Shown: one piece after another, positions 33,282 through 44,753 of the stretch
Layout of the letters: every line of letters starts with the position of its first letter
Numbering within the stretch: position 1 is the stretch's first letter
The notes under the pieces: model-generated
Database searches by the model: none
The model's input: the letters and a program-made list of their open reading frames with translations, nothing else
What the model was told of the DNA's origin: nothing
Made by a program: the position numbers and the translations under genes
Assembly (NCBI GenBank): GCA_928212115.1
Contig: CAKMRJ010005634.1
Span: 181,493,472-181,557,471, forward strand
From: Lactuca virosa
Taxonomy: Eukaryota; Streptophyta; Magnoliopsida; Asterales; Asteraceae
DNA length: 64,000 nt
Reading direction: 5' to 3'

Positions 33282-33400
33282 GTCTTCGGGTAGCCCACTC
33301 ACTTAAGCCCAACTCAATAATCCAACCTTAATCTCAAAGTCCAACAATTAATTATAAGGAAATTAAATACTCATCATTACCTCAAGTCACGGGTGTTACA

Positions 33401-33800
33401 CCTCGATTGTCACTTTTAAGGGCAACGTCCAAGGTGTGACTTTGTTGAGATTTTCTTGAAAGTGAGATTAATAATTGAACAAAAACGTTTTGTTTGTTTG
33501 GATGATTGGTATTTGACTTTTATACCCTTGGCGATTGTTGAAAATGCAAATCAAATTTTTGGAAAAAAAAACAAAGCTTTAATTTCTTTTATTTTTAAAT
33601 TTTTATTTATTTTTCATTGCATTTATGTTTTCATGTATAATCGTTTTCATTGCATGCATCCATTCTTAGCTTTCGTAGGATCTTTCTTTTTCTTTTCCAT
33701 TCTTTTTTTTTCGTTGTCTCTTTTTCCACCTAGAAACCGTCCTTTTCTTCTGGTTATCGTTCTTTCGTGAAGACAAGACAAGTTCAAGCTTGGGGAGATT
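33401..33800 (+). other. 3' internal remnant and polypurine tract of an LTR element
   Basis: T-rich non-coding DNA ending in agcttggggagatt (polypurine-like, about 33787-33800) immediately before an LTR start at 33801. Frame 33456-33770 is low-complexity and not supported as a gene. Confidence 0.5.
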
Positions 33801-35040
33801 TGTTAGGTGCATAAAGTGCACATTTTTGCATGTTTATTTCATGTTTAATTCAAGTATTGCATACCATTTTGTTTAACTTTACATGCATGTTGCATTTTCG
33901 AGAATCAATCTACTTTTCACCTTTTTGTGGATGTTTCATGGGCGTTTGAGGATTGAAGCATGCATAGGATGTTCAAGGGACAATCTACACGAAGTTTCAG
34001 AAGTATCAAAGCAGTATTGAAGAAAACGTGATTTTTGGATTTGGAATTCTATCAAGAGATTCCACGGTTGTGGAATGATTACACTGTCCATTCCATGACC
34101 GTGGAATGGGGCTCTCAACATTACATATTACCATTTTGATGACATGGAATCTCAAGGCTTACCATTATGAGGGCGTGGAATCGAGTCTGACAACTTTTTT
34201 ATGATTTTCAACTTCCAATTAAGAGAGGTTCCTTTGCCATTTTTAAGACAACTTCGACCAAGACTTTTCAAGGGGTGATTTTCATACATATTATCATCAC
34301 TTATGACTTTGGAAACATTTAGATTTCAAATTTGTAATTTTTTATTTGAAGATTAAACTTGTTGAATTTGTACTTTAATTTAGCCATGTGTGGCTAACTT
34401 TTCCTTTCATTTCCGGTTCTAGATTCTTAATTACTTGTTGTTGGATTGTGAAGTGAGCTAGATTTCATGTTTATTATCTAGTAATCTTTGATTTGGTCTT
34501 CATTATGTACTTGATTTGTACTCTTTTCACTTGATCAATGAAATTAGGGTTCATATCATTATTGTTAGTCAAATTATGAAAATTCGAATATCTATATGAT
34601 TTGTAATTGGTAGCAAACACTTAATTGGTTTCATTGGAATCACAATTAGTGTAATCAAAGTTTAGCTGTTCATATTACCGAACCTATGAGGAATATTTGA
34701 CATTGTTTGTAACAATTGTACGAACTTAAGGTCTTTTAGTGATCTAATCTAAGAGCTTGTTTGGATTTCATCAACTAAATGAAGTTTTACTTAAAGATCA
34801 TGTTTTGGTTAAAATACTTTTTGTCAATTTGGAGATATTAGAGCATGTTAATATCTTAATTTACCAACCTAGATTGGACATAAATTGAATTCACATTACA
34901 TCTTACAACATAGTACTTGAAATCGAAAATATCTTTTAAATTATGAATTTTAGTCTTTAATTTATCTGTTATGAAGTTTAATTTGATGTTAACAACACCC
35001 CCCATATATACTTCACCAATTGGTAACAAGTTTGTGTGAT
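33801..35040 (+). mobile_element. 3' LTR-like sequence of a third LTR family
   Basis: Starts TGTTAGGTGCATAAAGTGC directly after the polypurine tract. The right edge is uncertain (about 35040, near tgataacatggtcaaaca). No partner LTR or coding region is present in the window. It carries an 18-bp palindrome pair at 34059-34107. Confidence 0.55.
34059..34107. repeat. Palindrome pair ATTCCAC...GTGGAAT
   Basis: ATTCCACGGTTGTGGAAT (34059-34076) and ATTCCATGACCGTGGAAT (34090-34107) start 31 bp apart with a 13-bp spacer. More degenerate related half-sites (catggaat, gcgtggaat) follow to about 34183. Confidence 0.9.
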
Positions 35041-35159
35041 AACATGGTCAAACATTAAGCCCCGTATCTTAGTGGTCTGACACTGCTTACTCTATACTAT
35101 CTTTAGTATATTTAGTAGCAGTGATTTATGTTTAATTATTATTATTTTTATCCTTTTAT

Positions 35160-36095
35160 TGTTTGGTTTGACACACCAAACACAACTCCAACTACACACC
35201 CCATTACGATATCTCTCCATTATTTTACAACTCGGTTATGTTTCAATACATAATAATCTATTAAAACGAACTCGTAACGGTTGGTCCCCCACCCACACAT
35301 CTTCCCAAAACCGAGCCTGGTCTCCTGCTCCCACCTTATAACACAAACTTGAATTTGGAATGAAGTCATTGTCATGAAGTTGGTTGATCAAACCAACAAT
35401 TCATACCAAACTACACTTCTTCTATAACCTTCTGTATCATCACCAAGACCCGCATCATCACCTTGAATGCCTTTAATCAGCCGAACCCACAAAAAAAATC
35501 ATTATTTATCAACCGCTACCTCTACTTTTGTAGCTGAGCTTGATTAAATGATTTGAGGCTACTAATTCCTAACCTACCCTTCTCCATTGGTGCTAGAACA
35601 CTCTCCCATTTAATTAATGCCATCTTTTTTTCCTCATCACCACCCCGGAAAAACGTTGCCCTTAGTCTTTCAAGAATTTTCAAAACAGTCTCCAACACTT
35701 TAAAAATAGATAGGAAATAAATGGCAAGACTTCCCAACACAGATTTTATAAGCGTTAAGTGCCCCCAATTGAAAGTAATTTAACTTTCTAACTTGCCAAT
35801 CTCTCATTGAATCTCCCCACCACTGTATTCCAATTGCTTTTGAGTAACATGATACAACCCATAGGCAAACCGAAGTACTTCATATAGGCTATACTCATGC
35901 GGAACATCCAAGCATCCTTGTCATATCTGAAACTTCAGAGTTATCCATTCTCACCCCAAATAAGTTGGACTTATTAATGTTTAAATTCAGCCCTGATGCT
36001 AAGTAAAAACAGTTTCGGACATGTACAATGTTCTCCATAACTTGTTTACACCAATTTGAGACCAAGACCACGTCATCTGCATAAAAGAACTTATT
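35160..36095 (-). mobile_element. LINE reverse-transcriptase fragment, 5'-truncated and decayed
   Basis: Minus-strand translation from 36090 starts with FFYADDVVLVSNW, the catalytic YADD box of non-LTR reverse transcriptase. It continues through LNINKSNLFGV and SVLGSLAIYFLSIFK-type thumb sequence (frame 35522-35740), then LAPMEKGRLGISSLKSFN, and finally GAGDQARFWEDVWVGDQPL near 35300. Frameshifts and stops separate these parts. The AT-rich 3' end is near 35130-35160. Confidence 0.8.
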
Positions 36096-36567
36096 GGCTC
36101 ATTTCAATTTATTTTATTTAAATTTTTATTTATGGAAAGTTATATCACAATGCTTACTAGTGATATGATTTAAAAAGCGACTATAAAGGCATATCACATA
36201 TAGTTTAAATATTTGATACATAACTTTATATAATGTAAACAAAATTGTTATATTTTATAAATTAAAAGATGAATACCAAAAAAAGTAAGGGGTAGCAAGT
36301 TGGAAATTTGGGAAAGTGTGGTTCCATAAAGTAACAAACTATTAAACAGGGGTGGCGCCTGAGGCCAGGGGGAAAAGGGGGGGGAGGCATCCAGACATGC
36401 CAACGGACTCCTTCAACACACACAAACACACACTCGATTCTCCAGTAGTTGTTTACAATCTTCACCGCCGGAGAACAACCACAACCTCCATCAACCACCA
36501 CCACCACCACCACCGTCTCATTGATCAGAGCGAGACATAGCTGAAGAAGGAGAACAAACTCCGAGGG

Positions 36568-36651
36568 ATGCGATCCTCCGCGGCGAGGTGGCGGTGGGGA
36601 TTGTCATTCAATGCGGCGGGTGAATCAGGAGCGAGAGGTCCTCGCTGTTAA
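36568..36651 (+). CDS. uORF of UBP25, stop overlapping main start
   Basis: ATG at 36568 opens a 27-codon frame that ends with TAA at 36649-36651. The last A of the stop is the first base of the UBP25 ATG (UAAUG). The peptide is Arg/Trp/Ala-rich without known motif. If it lies in the transcript, main-ORF translation would depend on leaky scanning or on reinitiation across the overlap. Confidence 0.5.
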   Translation: MRSSAARWRWGLSFNAAGESGARGPRC

Positions 36652-39600
36652 TGGCTGGTTTCCAATTGCAAATGACTTGGCAAACGAGTTTGTTGTTGAA
36701 GAAACGAAAGAACGGTCCTCCATTAGGGTTCAAGAATCTCGGTAATACCTGCTACCTCAACGCCGTTCTCCAGTGCTTAACCTATACTCCTCCCCTCGCC
36801 AATTTCTGTCTCCGACTTCAACACTCCGAAAACTGTATGTGCTCTTCTTCTACTTACTCTCATACGCACACACGCACGCTCGCGTATCTTAATTTTGATG
36901 AATTTTAACCTAATTTTATCATTGCGTTCGGTAAATTGTTCCACTTCGTTAACATAAATTTCCCTAATTCGACAGGCGAGTTCCTGGCGCAGCAGGACAA
37001 GAAGAGTGATTGTCCGTTTTGTCTACTGGAGAAGAGAATTGTTCGATCTCTTAGCATCGACTCAACCCTAGATACACCTGGTAAGATCATTGGGGGATTG
37101 AAAGTCTTTGCTGAGCATTTTCGTTTAGGGAGGCAAGAAGATGCACATGAATTCCTTAGGTACGTCATTGATGCTTGTCATACCACATGTCTTCGTCTGA
37201 AGAAGTTGCAGCAGCAAAGACGCAAGTATGTCAGCAATGGAGGAGGTGATGGCTTTAATGGCAGTACAGTAGTTAAGGAGATTTTTGGAGGAGCTTTGCA
37301 GAGCCAAGTCAAGTGTCTTGCATGTGGAAATGAGTCTAATAAGATTGATGAGATAATGGATATTAGTGTTGATGTGTTGAATAGTAGCTCTCTTAAGGAA
37401 GCTTTTCAGAAATTTTTTCAACCAGAGATTCTGGATGGAAATAACAAATACAAGTGTGATAGGTAAGCATACAATCTGTTCCTATTGTAGTTTTGTCATG
37501 TTGATTTATACAGATGGTCTGAGATAGAAACTTGTGCTTTTGTAGCTGTAAAAAGTTGGTAGCAGCAAGAAAACAGATGTCTATTGTGCAAGCACCTAAC
37601 ATTCTTGTTATTCAACTCAAGGTATGATCAGTGGCCATTGTCTTTTTATGTTTTCTTTTAGTATCAAGATAGGTGGTGGCTAATTAAACTGTTTTTTTGG
37701 TTGGATAGAGGTTTGAGGGAATATTTGGTGGGAAGATAGACAAAACAATTGCTTTTGAGGAAGTGTTAGTTCTTTCAAGCTTCATGTGCAAAACAAGCCA
37801 GGTATGTAGGGCTAGTCATAGTCTTATTCTTAAGTTTGTTTGTTGTATTGGGTTGCCCTGACTTGAAAACTTGACCTTTCTGTCAAAATGACTTTATTTT
37901 TTGCTCCAAGGCATATCCTTAATATACATGCATGCTTGTGGTTTTATTTCCCATACGATCTTATCCATATTCTTGAACTAATTAGGTAAAACACCTTTAT
38001 CTTGAACTTCTTGTTGCTTGACTTCATTAGAAGAGCCGATCTTTTAAGTATAACACCCCATTTTCTACCAAAAAATTTCATTTACAAAGCACTGGTTCTA
38101 TAACTAAAGGTGTACTTTGTTCATAAAATTTGGGGACATACAAGGAAATGAGAAATATCATTACATGCCAGCTTTACTCAACTCGTCCCCATGTTTATAT
38201 TTTCAATAAATTGTTCCCTTGATGTACCTTTGTATCTATACAATGGAAAACTATTTTTTAGATTATGATATCTTGATTCCCTTATATGACATTAGGTATT
38301 ACACACAATTATTGCACATCACACCTTGATTTCATATCCCATTTTATGTCAAATACCCATGAAATGGTACTTACCACATATTTTCTTATCTCGAGCTCCA
38401 AATACCCAATTACATTAAGATCATGACAAGCATTAACTATAATCCATCTCTTTCATTCCTTCATCTTTCAACATGATTTGTTTTGTTAACAACTTGCGAT
38501 TTAGGCAACAATGATAAATTTACAAATGTTCCTCAATCTTTTCAAATTCCATTATTACTTTCAACAATTTGATCATCAAAATAACTTGATCAAAAGTGTG
38601 ACTGAAATCATCAAACACATAGATTCTGGTTCATTAAAGTTTGCTAACGTATAAATAATGTGAGATTGTGTGTGTGTGTGTGTGTGTGTGTGTTTTGGTG
38701 GCAATTTTAAGTGTAGTTTCATCTTTAGATGTACTTTTTTTCTCCTAGTTTAGATTCCTTATTTTGTGTTTATTTAAGTAATTACTTTAATTTTTTGATT
38801 CCTGAATGCTTTGCTTTTATTTCGCAATATTTGTTTCTCCCTCTGAAAAAACTCTTTTTCTAATTGAGTTTAATTAATTAATTATTATTGTGCAGGTGCA
38901 GGATCCTCACCCAGAGTATAAACTTTTTGCCACTATTGTGCATTCCGGATTTTCACCAGATTCAGGACACTATTATGCTTACATCAAGGTCCATGTCCCT
39001 CTAATTATTTACTATAACTAAGTTACAATTTTGGTCTCTCTTTTTCGGTTTTGGATGAAGAAAGTTATGAAACATTTAAATACGGATGAAAATTGCAAAT
39101 GGATTTGTTTTGGGACAAAAATTGTAATATATTGAACAGTTAGGTTGTTTCCAAGATATTTATTTATATTTAATTGTAACAGGATGCAGTTGGGCGTTGG
39201 TATTGCTGCAATGATTCTTATGTTTCAGTTTCAAGCTTACAAGAAGTCTCCTCTGAAAAAGTGTATATCCTTTTCTTCTCTCGTACCAAACAAAGACCAA
39301 CCACTACCAAAACTCTATCCACATCCACCAATGGAACTACTGAATCTCATGCCTCAAAACTTCCCAATCCCAAATCTGGTCAAACTGTCAAGTCAACAGA
39401 CTCACAACAAGAATATGCTGCTGCTCCTAATAATAATAATAATAATCATTCTCAAAAGATTGATTCTGCAACAACAACATCATCATCAAAGGTGGAGAAA
39501 CTGGTCCCTGGTCCGCCAAAGAAGTTGGGAACCAAAAAGTTTCCTAATATGAAAATCATTGTTCATAATAAAGAAAACAATGGTGATCACAAGACAAGTC

Positions 39601-40354
39601 CAACTGATAATAATAATAATAATCATAATCATAATCATATTAATAATAATAAGAAGAAGATTCCCTTGTTGGAGGACAACCAAAATAAGCATCATGTACA
39701 TGTGGAGAATGGGAATGGGAATGAAAATGTTGTTAAGACCAATGGTACAACAACAAATGGTAATGGTAATGGTGTTGTTAAAAGCTTGTTGTTACCTGAT
39801 AATAAGAGGAAACATCAACATGAAGACCACAAGCATTGTAAGTTGCTGGGTGAGGATCATGAGTCGCTAGCAAAACGTGAAGAGCTAAAACAAAGGTATA
39901 CGTCATCTCTAATGCTTTTATGTATTTTATATAAATATCGGTTTTTATATATAACTTTTTGTTGGAAATATTTAATTTTATTTTATACAATACAATACAG
40001 TCTTATGAAAGAAGCTTGTTCCTTTCTACGAAGTTGTGATTGGGTGGATGAGGTTCAAAGTTTCATGCATTCCAAGAAGCTCTGTGCTCGAGATGCACCA
40101 CTACAACTACAACATGATGAACTTAAGTAAGTCCATCTCTCTCTCTCTCTCTCTCTCTCTCATAATTCTCATTTCCTAATTATGTGAGTAATTTGTCTGT
40201 AAATTTTTTATTATTAATAAATAAATATTTATACGATGGATGATTTTGCAGGAAGAAACTGATAGGTGAGGCGAAGGCTACTTTTATCCCAAGAGTTCCA
40301 GAGGCGTTGAAAACAAGTCTGATCAAGCACATTAGAGCTCATGTGGATCCATGA
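36651..40354 (+). CDS. UBP25: Ubiquitin carboxyl-terminal hydrolase, UBP25 type, 8 exons
   Basis: Predicted deubiquitinating cysteine protease of the USP/C19 family, about 622-624 aa. Exons: 36651-36834, 36976-37462, 37546-37621, 37709-37801, 38896(or 38902)-38988, 39183-39895, 40001-40126, 40252-40354; phases join. The Cys box is GFKNLGNTCYLNAVLQCL with catalytic Cys34; then GRQEDAHEFLRYVID (QDA box), zinc-ribbon-like CxxC pairs (CLACG, CDSCKK), and the His box VHSGFSPDSGHYYAYI with GRWYCCND. The C-terminal half is variable and low complexity, with Asn/His-rich runs from AAT/CAT repeats, then a conserved-looking end (SCDWVDEVQSFMHSKKLC). Exon 5 has a tandem acceptor (tgcaggtgcag|gat) giving a two-residue difference; the shorter form looks more like the Arabidopsis protein from memory. 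A uORF overlaps the start. Confidence 0.93.
38667..38693. repeat. (GT)n microsatellite in UBP25 intron 4
   Basis: Short GT tract within the approximately 1.1 kb intron. Nothing else in this intron is recognised. Confidence 0.95.
40135..40161. repeat. (CT)n microsatellite in UBP25 intron 7
   Basis: A CT tract starting a few bases after the exon 7 donor. Confidence 0.95.
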
Positions 40355-42350
40355 AACAAGTCAACAAGAATAGGAGGTAAATTTTTGTTTTTTTTTTTTT
40401 TTAAATGTTTGTATTTGTATGGTGGAATGGAATATTAGAAGACTAATTTTGAAACGGAGGAAGGAAGGAAGGAATTCATTGAGTGTAGCAATTAATTAGT
40501 TTTATTAGAACAACGGCATACACATACTTACATACATACTCCATATATATCTATATATTCTTTCTGTAATATAACCCTTTTTCACTCCACTCCACTTATT
40601 GTGCTGTGTTTTACTCTTTTCTCGTACAAGTAACATTGTCGTAACATATGAGGTTTGTACAATACCTACAAATTCTATCCTAAATCCTATTAAAGGTAGA
40701 CTAAGTAGGTAATTGTTGGTAAAAATGATTGGATTTTCTTAAACTAACAAAAACTAATTTTTCTAAAACAAAATAAAGTGAAACTTCAGTAAAGTACGAA
40801 AACTAGAGTAACTAGAAAGGCAAACATGCAAATTCGATGAATTAACAATTAAGAGAAAAAGAAAACGAGATTTATCTAACTTTTACGGGTTCAGTTATAT
40901 CTCTAATATAATTACTTTGTCAAACCAATGATGTTGAAAGGAATAACCTAATAACAACTAAGTTATCAATCACTTCGGTCTTGCAATTCGATTTATCTAC
41001 TCATCTCTATGTAGTTTGTGTCTCTAAAAAAAACAGTAAGTCCAAGGTAGGTTTTGTTAAAAGTGACCTAATATATGTCTACATTAAGTTTAGTTTAATT
41101 GATTTTCCAAATCAAAGCTTATTTCGAAGTCAAAATATGTTCATTTAAATTAGAAACCGAATAAAGCAATTTAATATTAAATTCATTCTCAAATCCAATG
41201 ATGAAAGGACAGAAAATCACAGCTGAAAATGACATTCCGTTTACACAAAATTGGGTTTAACATAATAAACTACATTAAAATTACTATATCACACAGCTCA
41301 ACTAAATCGACATAAAATTAATCCATAAATATAAAAGTAAAAACATTGAATTCAACATCATTTTGGAATGACATTCTAGATAGCAAATAAGCAAAACACT
41401 TAACTTGACCAAAAACGAAAGAAAGCATAAACTTGGAACTCCCCTGGTTTGATATACACAGCATGGTCCAATGGAATGTGGGTGCTGCTTGAAGATGGTG
41501 CCATGGTGGTGTGGTTGCGATGGTGCTACGTGAAGATGGTGGAGTTTGTTGATGGAGAAGAAAAAGATGACAACCGAGAGACCAAGAAAAGTCAAAAACA
41601 AATCCCATAAATCTCTCAAAATTCAAATTTCTCTTTATCTCAACCCAACCCCTTTTCATGCGTTTTTTTGGGTACAACCTGGGCTGTAAAAATTGTTTGG
41701 GCTCTCATATCATCTTGCAACTTAGTGGGCTGCTCCTTTTGTACGATTAATGATGTGGTTTTATAGTAGCTTTTGATGAAATGTTTTTCTCGAATTTAAA
41801 ACATCACAATTGAATGAATAAACTCGATGCCATGACGATTGTGTAAACATAAACTAACCAGCTAAAACTGCCACTCGATAATCAGACTCTAAGATTACTC
41901 AGGTCTTCAATGCGTTTCAGCCTTGGTAGGAAAGAGAATGTATATATTCACTTCAACTCTTAAAAAATTAATAAATTTTCGTTACAATTCTATTAAACTG
42001 TTGCATGGTCTTTCAACTTCACACTATCCCTCCTCTATATTATATTCACATTTATTCTATTAAAGCTCATACAACTCACATTGTGGATAACCTGTTCATA
42101 CTGAAATGCAAAAACTTTAAATTACCCTTGATATAAAGTGAAAATTTCAAATTTAACTCAAAAATACTAAAAGTTTAAACCAAGTGATTCACACACTCCA
42201 ATTTAGTATTTTTACCTTTATATTCCAAAAACCCGATTGCATAATATTCATCAATTTTAATATGATAAAAATTTTGGAGGGAAAAAAAAGGCAAATGGCT
42301 AAAAGGTTAATGTTTTAATACATTAAACCAAGTTTTTCAATAAAAAAGAA
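40355..42350. other. 3' flank of UBP25 and spacer, no gene called
   Basis: Contains the UBP25 3' UTR. Overlapping minus-strand frames at 41302-41677 start with plausible Mets but lack domains and overlap each other in two frames, so I do not call them. Otherwise AT-rich. Confidence 0.5.
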
Positions 42351-42599
42351 GACTTTACACAAATGTTCCTTGTGGTTTGCTCAAAGTTGCCACTTTGGTC
42401 CAAAAAGGTTTGGACTAGCACCAGTGGTCCAAAAGTTTGATTTTGTTTCGAATTTGGTTCAATTTGCTTTGAACTTTTTTTATAATGACGGTTTTGCCCT
42501 TATTTTTTTTATAAATTTTATAATTATCATAATTAAAAATTAAACAAAAATAAAATAAAAACCTAAACTATACCCCCCACATCCTTTCAATCTTCAATC

Positions 42600-43440
42600 T
42601 CTCACTCTACTATTCACTAAAAACACCGGTGCCACAGCCGGAAACCGGCGCCACCACTGTATGTCGACATCATCGTCGATGCCACCACCATCGTCTTCGT
42701 CGGCCACCACCGCCATCACCTACAATAAATCCTAATCGATTCCCACCACCAGAGACCATATTGTCACCTTCTTGGTTCGTCTTCTTCACCGGAAACCATC
42801 TCCATAACCCCTATTTTCGACAAAAACCCATCACCAACTTCCAACCCTAGTGCTGCCACCTTATCTCATCTAGATTAGGGTTTTCGACGAAGAAGAAAGA
42901 CGTCGACGGTCTGAAACCCTAACTCATCGGATTAGAAAACCATAACTAGTCGTCAGATCTGAGAGACGAGACTTGCTGGAGAAGAAGCGAGAGACGGAGG
43001 CAACGTTTGTGGCTCGAGTTTCCAGACGAAGCTTTCGTCGAGTTGTGAAGATACCGACGTTTACAGATCTAGAATGTCGTCGATCTTGAGGGTTTCCAGA
43101 CGAAACCCTTCGTCTTCTCCTCCAATCTATTACGTCGTCTCCTCCTTCCATCGTCAGAGCCCTTCGTTGGGGCTCAAAACCTATCGTTGGAGCTGCCTCT
43201 TACATCAAACCCTAGCATCGCCGCCTGTCATAGCAAACCCTGGCGATGTTCTTCATATATCTCTCACAGGTCCGAGTTGGTTTAGGGTTTGCAAACCCTA
43301 GTTCCGTATGTATTTCTTCGCTTCAGTCGTTCTCCGATTTACGACGGTGGTGGCGACTTCTGGTGGTGGTTGTTGTCCTGCTGCTGATGCGTGATGGTGG
43401 TGTTAAGTGGTCCACAGATAAAACGGAGGAGGGGTGAATA
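42600..43440 (+). other. GC-rich segment inside Mutator-like element
   Basis: This block is markedly more GC-rich than its surroundings and has several short plus-strand frames (42629-42850, 43074-43301, 43246-43437) rich in Ser, Pro and Arg. It may be captured host gene sequence (Pack-MULE style), but I recognise no parent gene. Confidence 0.4.
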
Positions 43441-43535
43441 CATTTTATCTTTTCTTTTTTATTTATTTTAATCAAAAAATAATAAAAGAAAATAAAAGGA
43501 AATGGGAAAAGAAAATACAAAGGGTAAAATCATCA

Positions 43536-43949
43536 TCCTCTCTAATAAATGAAAGTTTTTTGCCACTTGTCACACTCATTCAATTTGTCAAATGTCATTT
43601 TGTCATAATTTTGAAATATATTTTTTTCCATTTGTCAATTACTTCAACTTTTATTTTTCAATATATCATTAATTTAGTTTCTATAAATTAAACATACCAT
43701 AATATTATAATAATTTTAAATTTCAAACTTCAATATCAATTTTAAATAAATTTACAGTTGAAACCTTCGTATTTAACATTTTGTTATGATTAATTTTAAT
43801 TTTATTTTTTTGCATGTTTTTTTATTATTTATTTTTTCATAATTTTTACTTATTTTAAATTTCAAATTCAAATAAATTTACCGTTTAATCATTTGTATTT
43901 AACATTTTGTTTTAATCAACCCTGTATAATATACGGGTCTCACAACTAG
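43536..43949 (+). mobile_element. Short Helitron-like element nested in Mutator-like element
   Basis: A 414-bp element. The 5' end is TCCTCTCTAATAAATG, preceded by A (43535). The 3' end has a bulged hairpin (ccctgtata/tatacggg, 43920-43937), then tctcacaa and CTAG (43946-43949), followed by T. This is a textbook Helitron A|T insertion. Same family as 22134-23288. Confidence 0.8.
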
Positions 43950-44121
43950 TTATAAAAATATTCAAAGCAAATTGGACCAAATTCATAACAAAATCAAACT
44001 TTTGGACCACTAGTGTTAGTCAAAACATTTTTGGACCAAAGTGACAATTTGAGCAAACCACAATGACCATTTGTGTAGTTTAGTCAGAAAAGAAACAACC
44101 ATATCGATAACTTGTTATATA

Positions 44122-44753
44122 CGCAACAAGAAAAGGGCGGCGACCCTTCTCTTTCTCGTCTCTCTTCCTTCCGGTCGAATAGCAACAACCAAACACCCTT
44201 TACCTGTTGTGTTTCTCCGATCTGTCTCTCTTTGCCTCCATCTTTGAGATATGTTGCCAGAAAAAGAAGAAAGAATCGACGAGGGGGCTACCAGAGCAGC
44301 TCCTCGCCGCCAACTACCGTCTCTACTTCCTCCTGCCTCCCCCTTCGACCTTGTTGTTTTTGCCATCATTCCTCCTTGCTACCAGTGATGTGTAGGAACA
44401 CACAAAGGAGTCGCCGGAGATCGGGGTTCTCCCTCTTTTTCATGATGAATAAAAGTTGGAAAAATCTCGTTGTGGATATGTGGATGCCACCTGGGTATTT
44501 CATTTCAACAAAATAAAAGAAAGGGAAAATGACTTGATAGGGTAAGATACTTTTTGAAATGTACACATTTAGTCTTTATTCTTTTTTTTTGTAAAATAAA
44601 CCCTTCCACGTCAGCAAAACCTGTAGAATCCGGTGAAAAGGACCTAATGTGTACATATTAATAAAGTATAAGGGTTTATTTTACAAAAAAAAAAAATAAG
44701 GACTAAATGTGTACATTTCAAAAAGTATCTTACCCTATCAAGTCATTATCCCT
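44122..44753. mobile_element. Long-TIR element, copy 2 (left end missing)
   Basis: Nearly identical to 9002-9610: the GC-rich core, the internal forward repeat (agggaaaatgacttgatag at about 44522) and the inverted right end (...tatcaagtcattatccct). Homology begins abruptly at about 44122 in the core, so the left terminus is deleted. The right terminus is more complete than in copy 1. Confidence 0.75.

Larger units (their letters stand above)
31975..33400 (-). mobile_element. Older LTR fragment, interrupted by 28918-31974
   Basis: Sequence resumes at tgcatacc, matching the interior of related LTRs (for example catgcatactggg near 53254), and runs to the terminal GGGTGTTACA at 33400. It carries an eleven-copy GGCCCA array (about 32227-32455), palindrome pairs (32479-32563, 33200-33281) and a TATA plus telo-box promoter (33151-33187), all on the minus strand. 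A frame at 32647-32859 is not gene-like. Confidence 0.65.
42351..44085. mobile_element. Mutator-like non-autonomous element with about 120-bp TIRs
   Basis: The left end (gactttacacaaatg, then gtggtttgctcaaagttgcc, ctttggtccaaaa) is matched by the inverted right end (complement gactaaactacacaaatgg, gtggtttgctcaaattgtc). Flanking 9-mers are aaaaaagaa (42342-42350) and agaaaagaa (44086-44094), 8 of 9 identical, as expected for a Mutator-type 9-bp target duplication. The interior contains a GC-rich segment (42600-43440) and a nested Helitron (43536-43949). No transposase. Confidence 0.8.

Noticed and set aside
41302..41677. Two overlapping minus-strand frames of 105 and 119 aa downstream of UBP25
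   Set aside because: No recognisable domain, two frames over the same DNA, and hydrophobic/His-rich composition from local sequence bias.
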